A DNA stretch of 64,000 bases from Panagrolaimus kolymaensis. Its lineage: Eukaryota > Nematoda > Chromadorea > Rhabditida > Panagrolaimidae. Positions 1-11,410 of the stretch are shown piece after piece. The DNA lies in NCBI GenBank assembly GCA_028622995.1, contig JAJQJQ010000088.1:1-64000 (forward strand). Direction: 5' to 3'. The translations under genes were made by a program, and so were the position numbers. Numbering within the stretch: position 1 is the stretch's first letter; each line of letters begins with the position of its first letter. The notes below the pieces were generated by a model. The model was given only the letters and a program-made list of their open reading frames with translations. It ran no database searches and was not told where the DNA came from.

Positions 1-146
1 AATCTTTTATCTTTTAGACACTGCCAGAATTTACAAGTTTAATTATTATGGACGTTGCTTGCTTCATGGCAGCTTCATCAAACCAATAAAAAGGTTTCAA
101 ATTTTTGGAATAAAAAAAAGTGTTAAAACTTTTTTTTCTAAAATTC

Positions 147-298
147 GATGAGAATCTTTTATCTTTTAGACACTGCCAGAATTTACAAGTTTAATTATTA
201 TGGACGTTGCTTGCTTCATGGCAGCTTCATCAAACCAATAAAAAGGTTTCAAATTTTTGGAATAAAAAAAAGTGTTAAAACTTTTTTTTCTAAAATTC
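147..298. repeat. Reference monomer, class A (152 bp)
   Basis: Representative copy of the commonest class. The head is GATGAGAATCTTTTATC, then GACACTGCCAGAATTTACAAG, then the shared core, the tail AATAAAAAGG, CAAATTTTTGG, the A8/T8 near-palindrome and TAAAATTC. I count about 42 G+C in 152 bp. CTGCCA at 173-178 and TGGCAG at 219-224 are inverted copies of each other, a possible short stem that B and D heads lack. GCTTCAT occurs twice in direct orientation in the core. A-class copies occur throughout the window. Confidence 0.95.
264..289. repeat. A8-GTGTTAAAAC-T8 near-palindrome (one in every monomer)
   Basis: Eight A, then GTGTTAAAAC, then eight T form a 26-bp dyad with only one mismatched pair (the G in GTG against the A in AAAC). 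It recurs once per monomer throughout the array. The centre mutates (GTGCTAAAAC, GTGTTATAAC, GTGTAATAAC) and the A-run gains a base in 153-bp monomers, while the overall A-run/T-run symmetry is kept. A-tracts of this kind bend DNA, and dyads are common in satellites. No protein-binding role can be claimed from sequence alone. Confidence 0.85.
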
Positions 299-450
299 GA
301 TGAGAATCTTTTATCTTTTAGACACTGCCAGAATTTACAAGTTTAATTATTATGGACGTTGCTTGCTTCATGGCAGCTTCATCAAACCAATAAAAAGGTT
401 TCAAATTTTTGGAATAAAAAAAAGTGTTAAAACTTTTTTTTCTAAAATTC

Positions 451-602
451 GATTAAAATAATTTCGATTTTGGACACTTATAGAATTTATGCGTTTAATT
501 ATTATGGACGTTGCTTGCTTCATGGCAGCTTCATCAAACCAATGAAAAGGTTTCAAATTTTTGGAATAAAAAAAAGTGTTAAAACTTTTTTTTCTAAAAT
601 TC
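451..602. repeat. Reference monomer, class B (152 bp)
   Basis: The head is GATTAAAATAATTTCGATTT followed by GGACACTTATAGAATTTATGCGTTTAATTATTATGG, then the common core. It differs from class A at many of the first ~45 positions but hardly at all afterwards, except for the AATGAAAAGG tail in this copy. The head contains a short direct repeat, TTCGATT...TTCGATT. B heads occur in both domains; a TTCTATT form marks some Domain II copies (first at about 40000). Confidence 0.94.
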
Positions 603-1059
603 GATGAGAATCTTTTATCTTTTAGACACTGCCAGAATTTACAAGTTTAATTATTATGGACGTTGCTTGCTTCATGGCAGCTTCATCAAACCAATAAAAA
701 GGTTTCAAATTTTTGGAATAAAAAAAAGTGTTAAAACTTTTTTTTCTAAAATTCGATTAAAATAATTTCGATTTTGGACACTTATAGAATTTATGCGTTT
801 AATTATTATGGACGTTGCTTGCTTCATGGCAGCTTCATCAAACCAATAAAAAGGTTTCAAATTTTTGGAATAAAAAAAAGTGTTAAAACTTTTTTTTCTA
901 AAATTCGATGAGAATCTTTTATCTTTTAGACACTGCCAGAATTTACAAGTTTAATTATTATGGACGTTGCTTGCTTCATGGCAGCTTCATCAAACCAATA
1001 AAAAGGTTTCAAATTTTTGGAATAAAAAAAAAGTGTTAAAACTTTTTTTTCTGTAATTC

Positions 1060-1211
1060 GATTAAAATAATTTCGATTTTGGACACTTATAGAATTTATG
1101 GGGTTATATATTATGGACGTTGCTTGCTTCATGGCAGCTTCATCAAACCAATAAAAAGGTTTCAAATTTTTGGAATAAAAAAAAGTGTTAAAACTTTTTT
1201 TTCTAAAATTC
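1060..1211. repeat. Reference monomer, class D (152 bp)
   Basis: B-like head whose ATGCGTTTAATTATT is replaced by ATGGGGTTATATATT before GGACG. It is found only in Domain I (for example near 5935, 8070, 12030, 12330, 20860, 21780, 22980, 24200, 28180, 30150, 30460). It almost always follows a monomer with the extra A in its A-run, so the two variants travel together in amplified blocks. A sub-lineage with CTTCAAGGCAGC instead of CTTCATGGCAGC appears at 24197, 24502, 25721 and about 28160. Confidence 0.92.
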
Positions 1212-1972
1212 GATGAGAATCTTTTATCTTTTAGACACTGCCAGAATTTACAAGTTTAATTATTATGGACGTTGCTTGCTTCATGGCAGCTTCATCAAAC
1301 CAATAAAAAGGTTTCAAATTTTTGGAATAAAAAAAAGTGTTAAAACTTTTTTTTCTAAAATTCGATGAGAATCTTTTATCTTTTAGACACTGCCAGAATT
1401 TACAAGTTTAATTATTATGGACGTTGCTTGCTTCATGGCAGCTTCATCAAACCAATAAAAAGGTTTCAAATTTTTGGAATAAAAAAAAGTGTTAAAACTT
1501 TTTTTTCTAAAATTCGATGAGAATCTTTTATCTTTTAGACACTGCCAGAATTTACAAGTTTAATTATTATGGACGTTGCTTGCTTCATGGCAGCTTCATC
1601 AAACCAATAAAATGGTTTCAAATTTTTGGAATAAAAAAAAGTGTTAAAACTTTTTTTTCTAAAATTCGATGAGAATCTTTTATCTTTTAGACACTGCCAG
1701 AATTTACAAGTTTAATTATTATGGACGTTGCTTGCTTCATGGCAGCTTCATCAAACCAATAAAAAGGTTTCAAATTTTTGGAATAAAAAAAAGTGTTAAA
1801 ACTTTTTTTTCTAAAATTCGATGAGAATCTTTTATCTTTTAGACACTGCCAGAATTTACAAGTTTAATTATTATGGACGTTGCTTGCTTCATGGCAGCTT
1901 CATCAAACCAATAAAAAGGTTTCAAATTTTTGGAATAAAAAAAAAGTGCTAAAACTTTTTTTTCTGTAATTC

Positions 1973-2125
1973 GATTAAAATAATTTCGATTTTGGACACT
2001 GCCAGAATTTACAAGTTTAATTATTATGGACGTTGCTTGCTTCATGGCAGCTTCATCAAACCAATAAAAAGGTTTCAAATTTTTGGAATAAAAAAAAAGT
2101 GCTAAAACTTTTTTTTCTGTAATTC
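1973..2125. repeat. Reference monomer, class E: B-to-A mosaic head (153 bp)
   Basis: It begins as class B (GATTAAAATAATTTCGATTT, GGACACT) and then switches to class A (GCCAGAATTTACAAG). The switch falls at or next to the shared GGACACT, as expected from unequal exchange or gene conversion between A and B monomers. This copy also has the extra A and GTGCTAAAAC. E heads recur through Domain I and occasionally in Domain II (34399, about 35920, 36370). Confidence 0.9.
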
Positions 2126-4870
2126 GATTAAAATAATTTCGATTTTGGACACTGCCAGAATTTACAAGTTTAATTATTATGGACGTTGCTTGCTTCATGG
2201 CAGCTTCATCAAACCAATAAAAAGGTTTCAAATTTTTGGAATAAAAAAAAGTGTTAAAACTTTTTTTTCTAAAATTCGATGAGAATCTTTTATCTTTTAG
2301 ACACTGCCAGAATTTACAAGTTTAATTATTATGGACGTTGCTTGCTTCATGGCAGCTTCATCAAACCAATAAAAAGGTTTCAAATTTTTGGAATAAAAAA
2401 AAGTGTTAAAACTTTTTTTTCTAAAATTCGATTAAAATAATTTCGATTTTGGACACTTATAGAATTTATGCGTTTAATTATTATGGACGTTGCTTGCTTC
2501 ATGGCAGCTTCATCAAACCAATGAAAAGGTTTCAAATTTTTGGAATAAAAAAAAGTGTTAAAACTTTTTTTTCTAAAATTCGATGAGAATCTTTTATCTT
2601 TTAGACACTGCCAGAATTTACAAGTTTAATTATTATGGACGTTGCTTGCTTCATGGCAGCTTCATCAAACCAATAAAAAGGTTTCAAATTTTTGGAATAA
2701 AAAAAAGTGTTAAAACTTTTTTTTCTAAAATTCGATTAAAATAATTTCGATTTTGGACACTTATAGAATTTATGCGTTTAATTATTATGGACGTTGCTTG
2801 CTTCATGGCAGCTTCATCAAACCAATGAAAAGGTTTCAAATTTTTGGAATAAAAAAAAGTGTTAAAACTTTTTTTTCTAAAATTCGATGAGAATCTTTTA
2901 TCTTTTAGACACTGCCAGAATTTACAAGTTTAATTATTATGGACGTTGCTTGCTTCATGGCAGCTTCATCAAACCAATAAAAAGGTTTCAAATTTTTGGA
3001 ATAAAAAAAAGTGTTAAAACTTTTTTTTCTAAAATTCGATTAAAATAATTTCGATTTTGGACACTTATAGAATTTATGCGTTTAATTATTATGGACGTTG
3101 CTTGCTTCATGGCAGCTTCATCAAACCAATAAAAAGGTTTCAAATTTTTGGAATAAAAAAAAGTGTTAAAACTTTTTTTTCTAAAATTCGATTAAAATAA
3201 TTTCGATTTTGGACACTTATAGAATTTATGCGTTTAATTATTATGGACGTTGCTTGCTTCATGGCAGCTTCATCAAACCAATAAAAAGGTTTCAAATTTT
3301 TGGAATAAAAAAAAGTGTTAAAACTTTTTTTTCTAAAATTCGATGAGAATCTTTTATCTTTTAGACACTGCCAGAATTTACAAGTTTAATTATTATGGAC
3401 GTTGCTTGCTTCATGGCAGCTTCATCAAACCAATAAAATGGTTTCAAATTTTTGGAATAAAAAAAAGTGTTAAAACTTTTTTTTCTGTAATTCGATGAGA
3501 ATCTTTTATCTTTTAGACACTGCCAGAATTTACAAGTTTAATTATTATGGACGTTGCTTGCTTCATGGCAGCTTCATCAAACCAATAAAATGGTTTCAAA
3601 TTTTTGGAATAAAAAAAAGTGTTAAAACTTTTTTTTCTAAAATTCGATGAGAATCTTTTATCTTTTAGACACTGCCAGAATTTACAAGTTTAATTATTAT
3701 GGACGTTGCTTGCTTCATGGCAGCTTCATCAAACCAATAAAAAGGTTTCAAATTTTTGGAATAAAAAAAAGTGTTAAAACTTTTTTTTCTAAAATTCGAT
3801 GAGAATCTTTTATCTTTTAGACACTGCCAGAATTTACAAGTTTAATTATTATGGACGTTGCTTGCTTCATGGCAGCTTCATCAAACCAATAAAAAGGTTT
3901 CAAATTTTTGGAATAAAAAAAAAGTGCTAAAACTTTTTTTTCTGTAATTCGATTAAAATAATTTCGATTTTGGACACTGCCAGAATTTACAAGTTTAATT
4001 ATTATGGACGTTGCTTGCTTCATGGCAGCTTCATCAAACCAATAAAAAGGTTTCAAATTTTTGGAATAAAAAAAAGTGTTAAAACTTTTTTTTCTAAAAT
4101 TCGATGAGAATCTTTTATCTTTTAGACACTGCCAGAATTTACAAGTTTAATTATTATGGACGTTGCTTGCTTCATGGCAGCTTCATCAAACCAATAAAAA
4201 GGTTTCAAATTTTTGGAATAAAAAAAAAGTGCTAAAACTTTTTTTTCTGTAATTCGATTAAAATAATTTCGATTTTTGACACTGCCAGAATTTACAAGTT
4301 TAATTATTATGGACGTTGCTTGCTTCATGGCAGCTTCATCAAACCAATGAAAAGGTTTCAAATTTTTGGAATAAAAAAAAGTGTTAAAACTTTTTTTTCT
4401 AAAATTCGATGAGAATCTTTTATCTTTTAGACACTGCCAGAATTTACAAGTTTAATTATTATGGACGTTGCTTGCTTCATGGCAGCTTCATCAAACCAAT
4501 AAAAAGGTTTCAAATTTTTGGAATAAAAAAAAAGTGCTAAAACTTTTTTTTCTGTAATTCGATTAAAATAATTTCGATTTTTGACACTGCCAGAATTTAC
4601 AAGTTTAATTATTATGGACGTTGCTTGCTTCATGGCAGCTTCATCAAACCAATGAAAAGGTTTCAAATTTTTGGAATAAAAAAAAGTGTTAAAACTTTTT
4701 TTTCTAAAATTCGATTAAAATAATTTCGATTTTGGACACTTATAGAATTTATGCGTTTAATTATTATGGACGTTGCTTGCTTCATGGCAGCTTCATCAAA
4801 CCAATGAAAAGGTTTCAAATTTTTGGAATAAAAAAAAGTGTTAAAACTTTTTTTTCTAAAATTCGATGAG

Positions 4871-6521
4871 AATCTTTTATCTTTTAGACACTGCCAGAAT
4901 TTACAAGTTTAATTATTATGGACGTTGCTTGCTTCATGGCAGCTTCATCAAACCAATAAAAAGGTTTCAAATTTTTGGAATAAAAAAAAGTGTTAAAACT
5001 TTTTTTTCTAAAATTCGATGAGAATCTTTTATCTTTTAGACACTGCCAGAATTTACAAGTTTAATTATTATGGACGTTGCTTGCTTCATGGCAGCTTCAT
5101 CAAACCAATAAAAAGGTTTCAAATTTTTGGAATAAAAAAAAGTGTTAAAACTTTTTTTTCTAAAATTCGATGAGAATCTTTTATCTTTTAGACACTGCCA
5201 GAATTTACAAGTTTAATTATTATGGACGTTGCTTGCTTCATGGCAGCTTCATCAAACCAATAAAAAGGTTTCAAATTTTTGGAATAAAAAAAAGTGTTAA
5301 AACTTTTTTTTCTAAAATTCGATTAAAATAATTTCGATTTTGGACACTTATAGAATTTATGCGTTTAATTATTATGGACGTTGCTTGCTTCATGGCAGCT
5401 TCATCAAACCAATGAAAAGGTTTCAAATTTTTGGAATAAAAAAAAGTGTTAAAACTTTTTTTTCTAAAATTCGATGAGAATCTTTTATCTTTTAGACACT
5501 GCCAGAATTTACAAGTTTAATTATTATGGACGTTGCTTGCTTCATGGCAGCTTCATCAAACCAATAAAAAGGTTTCAAATTTTTGGAATAAAAAAAAGTG
5601 TTAAAACTTTTTTTTCTAAAATTCGATTAAAATAATTTCGATTTTGGACACTTATAGAATTTATGCGTTTAATTATTATGGACGTTGCTTGCTTCATGGC
5701 AGCTTCATCAAACCAATAAAAAGGTTTCAAATTTTTGGAATAAAAAAAAGTGTTAAAACTTTTTTTTCTAAAATTCGATGAGAATCTTTTATCTTTTAGA
5801 CACTGCCAGAATTTACAAGTTTAATTATTATGGACGTTGCTTGCTTCATGGCAGCTTCATCAAACCAATAAAAAGGTTTCAAATTTTTGGAATAAAAAAA
5901 AAGTGTTAAAACTTTTTTTTCTGTAATTCGATTAAAATAATTTCGATTTTGGACACTTATAGAATTTATGGGGTTATATATTATGGACGTTGCTTGCTTC
6001 ATGGCAGCTTCATCAAACCAATAAAAAGGTTTCAAATTTTTGGAATAAAAAAAAGTGTTAAAACTTTTTTTTCTAAAATTCGATGAGAATCTTTTATCTT
6101 TTAGACACTGCCAGAATTTACAAGTTTAATTATTATGGACGTTGCTTGCTTCATGGCAGCTTCATCAAACCAATAAAAAGGTTTCAAATTTTTGGAATAA
6201 AAAAAAGTGTTAAAACCTTTTTTTTCTAAAATTCGATGAGAATCTTTTATCTTTTAGACACTGCCAGAATTTACAAGTTTAATTATTATGGACGTTGCTT
6301 GCTTCATGGCAGCTTCATCAAACCAATAAAAAGGTTTCAAATTTTTGGAATAAAAAAAAGTGTTAAAACTTTTTTTTCTAAAATTCGATGAGAATCTTTT
6401 ATCTTTTAGACACTGCCAGAATTTACAAGTTTAATTATTATGGACGTTGCTTGCTTCATGGCAGCTTCATCAAACCAATAAAATGGTTTCAAATTTTTGG
6501 AATAAAAAAAAGTGTTAAAAC
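4871..6521. repeat. Long duplication, copy 2 (offset 4870 bp)
   Basis: Second copy of the monomer string at positions 1-1650. It carries a private extra C (AAAACC before the T-run) at about 6217, so the copies have begun to diverge. After it the order departs from copy 1 and matches other blocks instead, as expected from repeated unequal exchange. Confidence 0.85.
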
Positions 6522-7757
6522 TTTTTTTTCTGTAATTCGATGAGAATCTTTTATCTTTTAGACACTGCCAGAATTTACAAGTTTAATTATTATGGACGTT
6601 GCTTGCTTCATGGCAGCTTCATCAAACCAATAAAATGGTTTCAAATTTTTGGAATAAAAAAAAGTGTTAAAACTTTTTTTTCTAAAATTCGATGAGAATC
6701 TTTTATCTTTTAGACACTGCCAGAATTTACAAGTTTAATTATTATGGACGTTGCTTGCTTCATGGCAGCTTCATCAAACCAATAAAAAGGTTTCAAATTT
6801 TTGGAATAAAAAAAAGTGTTAAAACTTTTTTTTCTAAAATTCGATGAGAATCTTTTATCTTTTAGACACTGCCAGAATTTACAAGTTTAATTATTATGGA
6901 CGTTGCTTGCTTCATGGCAGCTTCATCAAACCAATAAAAAGGTTTCAAATTTTTGGAATAAAAAAAAAGTGCTAAAACTTTTTTTTCTGTAATTCGATTA
7001 AAATAATTTCGATTTTGGACACTGCCAGAATTTACAAGTTTAATTATTATGGACGTTGCTTGCTTCATGGCAGCTTCATCAAACCAATAAAAAGGTTTCA
7101 AATTTTTGGAATAAAAAAAAAGTGCTAAAACTTTTTTTTCTGTAATTCGATTAAAATAATTTCGATTTTGGACACTGCCAGAATTTACAAGTTTAATTAT
7201 TATGGACGTTGCTTGCTTCATGGCAGCTTCATCAAACCAATAAAAAGGTTTCAAATTTTTGGAATAAAAAAAAGTGTTAAAACTTTTTTTTCTAAAATTC
7301 GATGAGAATCTTTTATCTTTTAGACACTGCCAGAATTTACAAGTTTAATTATTATGGACGTTGCTTGCTTCATGGCAGCTTCATCAAACCAATAAAAAGG
7401 TTTCAAATTTTTGGAATAAAAAAAAAGTGCTAAAACTTTTTTTTCTGTAATTCGATTAAAATAATTTCGATTTTGGACACTGCCAGAATTTACAAGTTTA
7501 ATTATTATGGACGTTGCTTGCTTCATGGCAGCTTCATCAAACCAATAAAAAGGTTTCAAATTTTTGGAATAAAAAAAAGTGTTAAAACTTTTTTTTCTAA
7601 AATTCGATGAGAATCTTTTATCTTTTAGACACTGCCAGAATTTACAAGTTTAATTATTATGGACGTTGCTTGCTTCATGGCAGCTTCATCAAACCAATAA
7701 AAAGGTTTCAAATTTTTGGAATAAAAAAAAGTGTTAAAACTTTTTTTTCTAAAATTC
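6235..7757. repeat. Ten-monomer block, copy 1 (offset 3653 bp)
   Basis: Ten monomers in the order A, A(ATGG), A(ATGG), A, A(GTGCT), E, E, A(GTGCT), E, A. The same string, with the same extra-A and GTGCT sites, is found at 9888-11410. The 3653-bp offset corresponds to 24 monomers. The three consecutive 153-bp monomers here are what create a 130-codon open frame at 6862-7254 on the minus strand. Confidence 0.85.
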
Positions 7758-9887
7758 GATTAAAATAATTTCGATTTTGGACACTTATAGAATTTATGCG
7801 TTTAATTATTATGGACGTTGCTTGCTTCATGGCAGCTTCATCAAACCAATAAAAAGGTTTCAAATTTTTGGAATAAAAAAAAGTGTTAAAACTTTTTTTT
7901 CTAAAATTCGATGAGAATCTTTTATCTTTTAGACACTGCCAGAATTTACAAGTTTAATTATTATGGACGTTGCTTGCTTCATGGCAGCTTCATCAAACCA
8001 ATAAAAAGGTTTCAAATTTTTGGAATAAAAAAAAAGTGTTAAAACTTTTTTTTCTGTAATTCGATTAAAATAATTTCGATTTTGGACACTTATAGAATTT
8101 ATGGGGTTATATATTATGGACGTTGCTTGCTTCATGGCAGCTTCATCAAACCAATAAAAAGGTTTCAAATTTTTGGAATAAAAAAAAGTGTTAAAACTTT
8201 TTTTTCTAAAATTCGATGAGAATCTTTTATCTTTTAGACACTGCCAGAATTTACAAGTTTAATTATTATGGACGTTGCTTGCTTCATGGCAGCTTCATCA
8301 AACCAATAAAAAGGTTTCAAATTTTTGGAATAAAAAAAAGTGTTAAAACTTTTTTTTCTAAAATTCGATGAGAATCTTTTATCTTTTAGACACTGCCAGA
8401 ATTTACAAGTTTAATTATTATGGACGTTGCTTGCTTCATGGCAGCTTCATCAAACCAATAAAATGGTTTCAAATTTTTGGAATAAAAAAAAGTGTTAAAA
8501 CTTTTTTTTCTGTAATTCGATGAGAATCTTTTATCTTTTAGACACTGCCAGAATTTACAAGTTTAATTATTATGGACGTTGCTTGCTTCATGGCAGCTTC
8601 ATCAAACCAATAAAATGGTTTCAAATTTTTGGAATAAAAAAAAGTGTTAAAACTTTTTTTTCTAAAATTCGATGAGAATCTTTTATCTTTTAGACACTGC
8701 CAGAATTTACAAGTTTAATTATTATGGACGTTGCTTGCTTCATGGCAGCTTCATCAAACCAATAAAAAGGTTTCAAATTTTTGGAATAAAAAAAAGTGTT
8801 AAAACTTTTTTTTCTAAAATTCGATGAGAATCTTTTATCTTTTAGACACTGCCAGAATTTACAAGTTTAATTATTATGGACGTTGCTTGCTTCATGGCAG
8901 CTTCATCAAACCAATAAAAAGGTTTCAAATTTTTGGAATAAAAAAAAAGTGCTAAAACTTTTTTTTCTGTAATTCGATTAAAATAATTTCGATTTTGGAC
9001 ACTGCCAGAATTTACAAGTTTAATTATTATGGACGTTGCTTGCTTCATGGCAGCTTCATCAAACCAATAAAAAGGTTTCAAATTTTTGGAATAAAAAAAA
9101 GTGTTAAAACTTTTTTTTCTAAAATTCGATGAGAATCTTTTATCTTTTAGACACTGCCAGAATTTACAAGTTTAATTATTATGGACGTTGCTTGCTTCAT
9201 GGCAGCTTCATCAAACCAATAAAATGGTTTCAAATTTTTGGAATAAAAAAAAGTGTTAAAACTTTTTTTTCTGTAATTCGATGAGAATCTTTTATCTTTT
9301 AGACACTGCCAGAATTTACAAGTTTAATTATTATGGACGTTGCTTGCTTCATGGCAGCTTCATCAAACCAATAAAATGGTTTCAAATTTTTGGAATAAAA
9401 AAAAGTGTTAAAACTTTTTTTTCTAAAATTCGATGAGAATCTTTTATCTTTTAGACACTGCCAGAATTTACAAGTTTAATTATTATGGACGTTGCTTGCT
9501 TCATGGCAGCTTCATCAAACCAATAAAAAGGTTTCAAATTTTTGGAATAAAAAAAAGTGTTAAAACTTTTTTTTCTAAAATTCGATGAGAATCTTTTATC
9601 TTTTAGACACTGCCAGAATTTACAAGTTTAATTATTATGGACGTTGCTTGCTTCATGGCAGCTTCATCAAACCAATAAAAAGGTTTCAAATTTTTGGAAT
9701 AAAAAAAAGTGTTAAAACTTTTTTTTCTGTAATTCGATGAGAATCTTTTATCTTTTAGACACTGCCAGAATTTACAAGTTTAATTATTATGGACGTTGCT
9801 TGCTTCATGGCAGCTTCATCAAACCAATAAAATGGTTTCAAATTTTTGGAATAAAAAAAAGTGTTAAAACTTTTTTTTCTAAAATTC

Positions 9888-11410
9888 GATGAGAATCTTT
9901 TATCTTTTAGACACTGCCAGAATTTACAAGTTTAATTATTATGGACGTTGCTTGCTTCATGGCAGCTTCATCAAACCAATAAAAAGGTTTCAAATTTTTG
10001 GAATAAAAAAAAGTGTTAAAACTTTTTTTTCTAAAATTCGATGAGAATCTTTTATCTTTTAGACACTGCCAGAATTTACAAGTTTAATTATTATGGACGT
10101 TGCTTGCTTCATGGCAGCTTCATCAAACCAATAAAATGGTTTCAAATTTTTGGAATAAAAAAAAGTGTTAAAACTTTTTTTTCTGTAATTCGATGAGAAT
10201 CTTTTATCTTTTAGACACTGCCAGAATTTACAAGTTTAATTATTATGGACGTTGCTTGCTTCATGGCAGCTTCATCAAACCAATAAAATGGTTTCAAATT
10301 TTTGGAATAAAAAAAAGTGTTAAAACTTTTTTTTCTAAAATTCGATGAGAATCTTTTATCTTTTAGACACTGCCAGAATTTACAAGTTTAATTATTATGG
10401 ACGTTGCTTGCTTCATGGCAGCTTCATCAAACCAATAAAAAGGTTTCAAATTTTTGGAATAAAAAAAAGTGTTAAAACTTTTTTTTCTAAAATTCGATGA
10501 GAATCTTTTATCTTTTAGACACTGCCAGAATTTACAAGTTTAATTATTATGGACGTTGCTTGCTTCATGGCAGCTTCATCAAACCAATAAAAAGGTTTCA
10601 AATTTTTGGAATAAAAAAAAAGTGCTAAAACTTTTTTTTCTGTAATTCGATTAAAATAATTTCGATTTTGGACACTGCCAGAATTTACAAGTTTAATTAT
10701 TATGGACGTTGCTTGCTTCATGGCAGCTTCATCAAACCAATAAAAAGGTTTCAAATTTTTGGAATAAAAAAAAAGTGCTAAAACTTTTTTTTCTGTAATT
10801 CGATTAAAATAATTTCGATTTTGGACACTGCCAGAATTTACAAGTTTAATTATTATGGACGTTGCTTGCTTCATGGCAGCTTCATCAAACCAATAAAAAG
10901 GTTTCAAATTTTTGGAATAAAAAAAAGTGTTAAAACTTTTTTTTCTAAAATTCGATGAGAATCTTTTATCTTTTAGACACTGCCAGAATTTACAAGTTTA
11001 ATTATTATGGACGTTGCTTGCTTCATGGCAGCTTCATCAAACCAATAAAAAGGTTTCAAATTTTTGGAATAAAAAAAAAGTGCTAAAACTTTTTTTTCTG
11101 TAATTCGATTAAAATAATTTCGATTTTGGACACTGCCAGAATTTACAAGTTTAATTATTATGGACGTTGCTTGCTTCATGGCAGCTTCATCAAACCAATA
11201 AAAAGGTTTCAAATTTTTGGAATAAAAAAAAGTGTTAAAACTTTTTTTTCTAAAATTCGATGAGAATCTTTTATCTTTTAGACACTGCCAGAATTTACAA
11301 GTTTAATTATTATGGACGTTGCTTGCTTCATGGCAGCTTCATCAAACCAATAAAAAGGTTTCAAATTTTTGGAATAAAAAAAAGTGTTAAAACTTTTTTT
11401 TCTAAAATTC
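9888..11410. repeat. Ten-monomer block, copy 2 (offset 3653 bp)
   Basis: Copy of 6235-7757 with identical monomer order and length (1523 bp). Both boundaries are set by divergence of the neighbouring monomers: A(AAAGG) versus A(ATGG) upstream, and B(AAAGG) versus B(GAAAAGG) downstream. Confidence 0.85.

Larger units (their letters stand above)
1..1650. repeat. Long duplication, copy 1 (offset 4870 bp)
   Basis: The monomer order A, A, A, B(GAAAAGG), A, B, A(+A), D, A, A recurs from 4871 with the same diagnostic variants in the same order. The offset of 4870 bp equals 32 monomers plus six extra A bases. The downstream limit is approximate because the order diverges after about 1650. Confidence 0.85.

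Noticed and set aside
147..298. CENP-B box in the monomer
   Set aside because: I looked for the pattern TTCGnnnnAnnCGGG. TTCGATGAGAATC and TTCGATTAAAATAATTTCG share only the TTCG part, and there is no CGGG in any monomer class.
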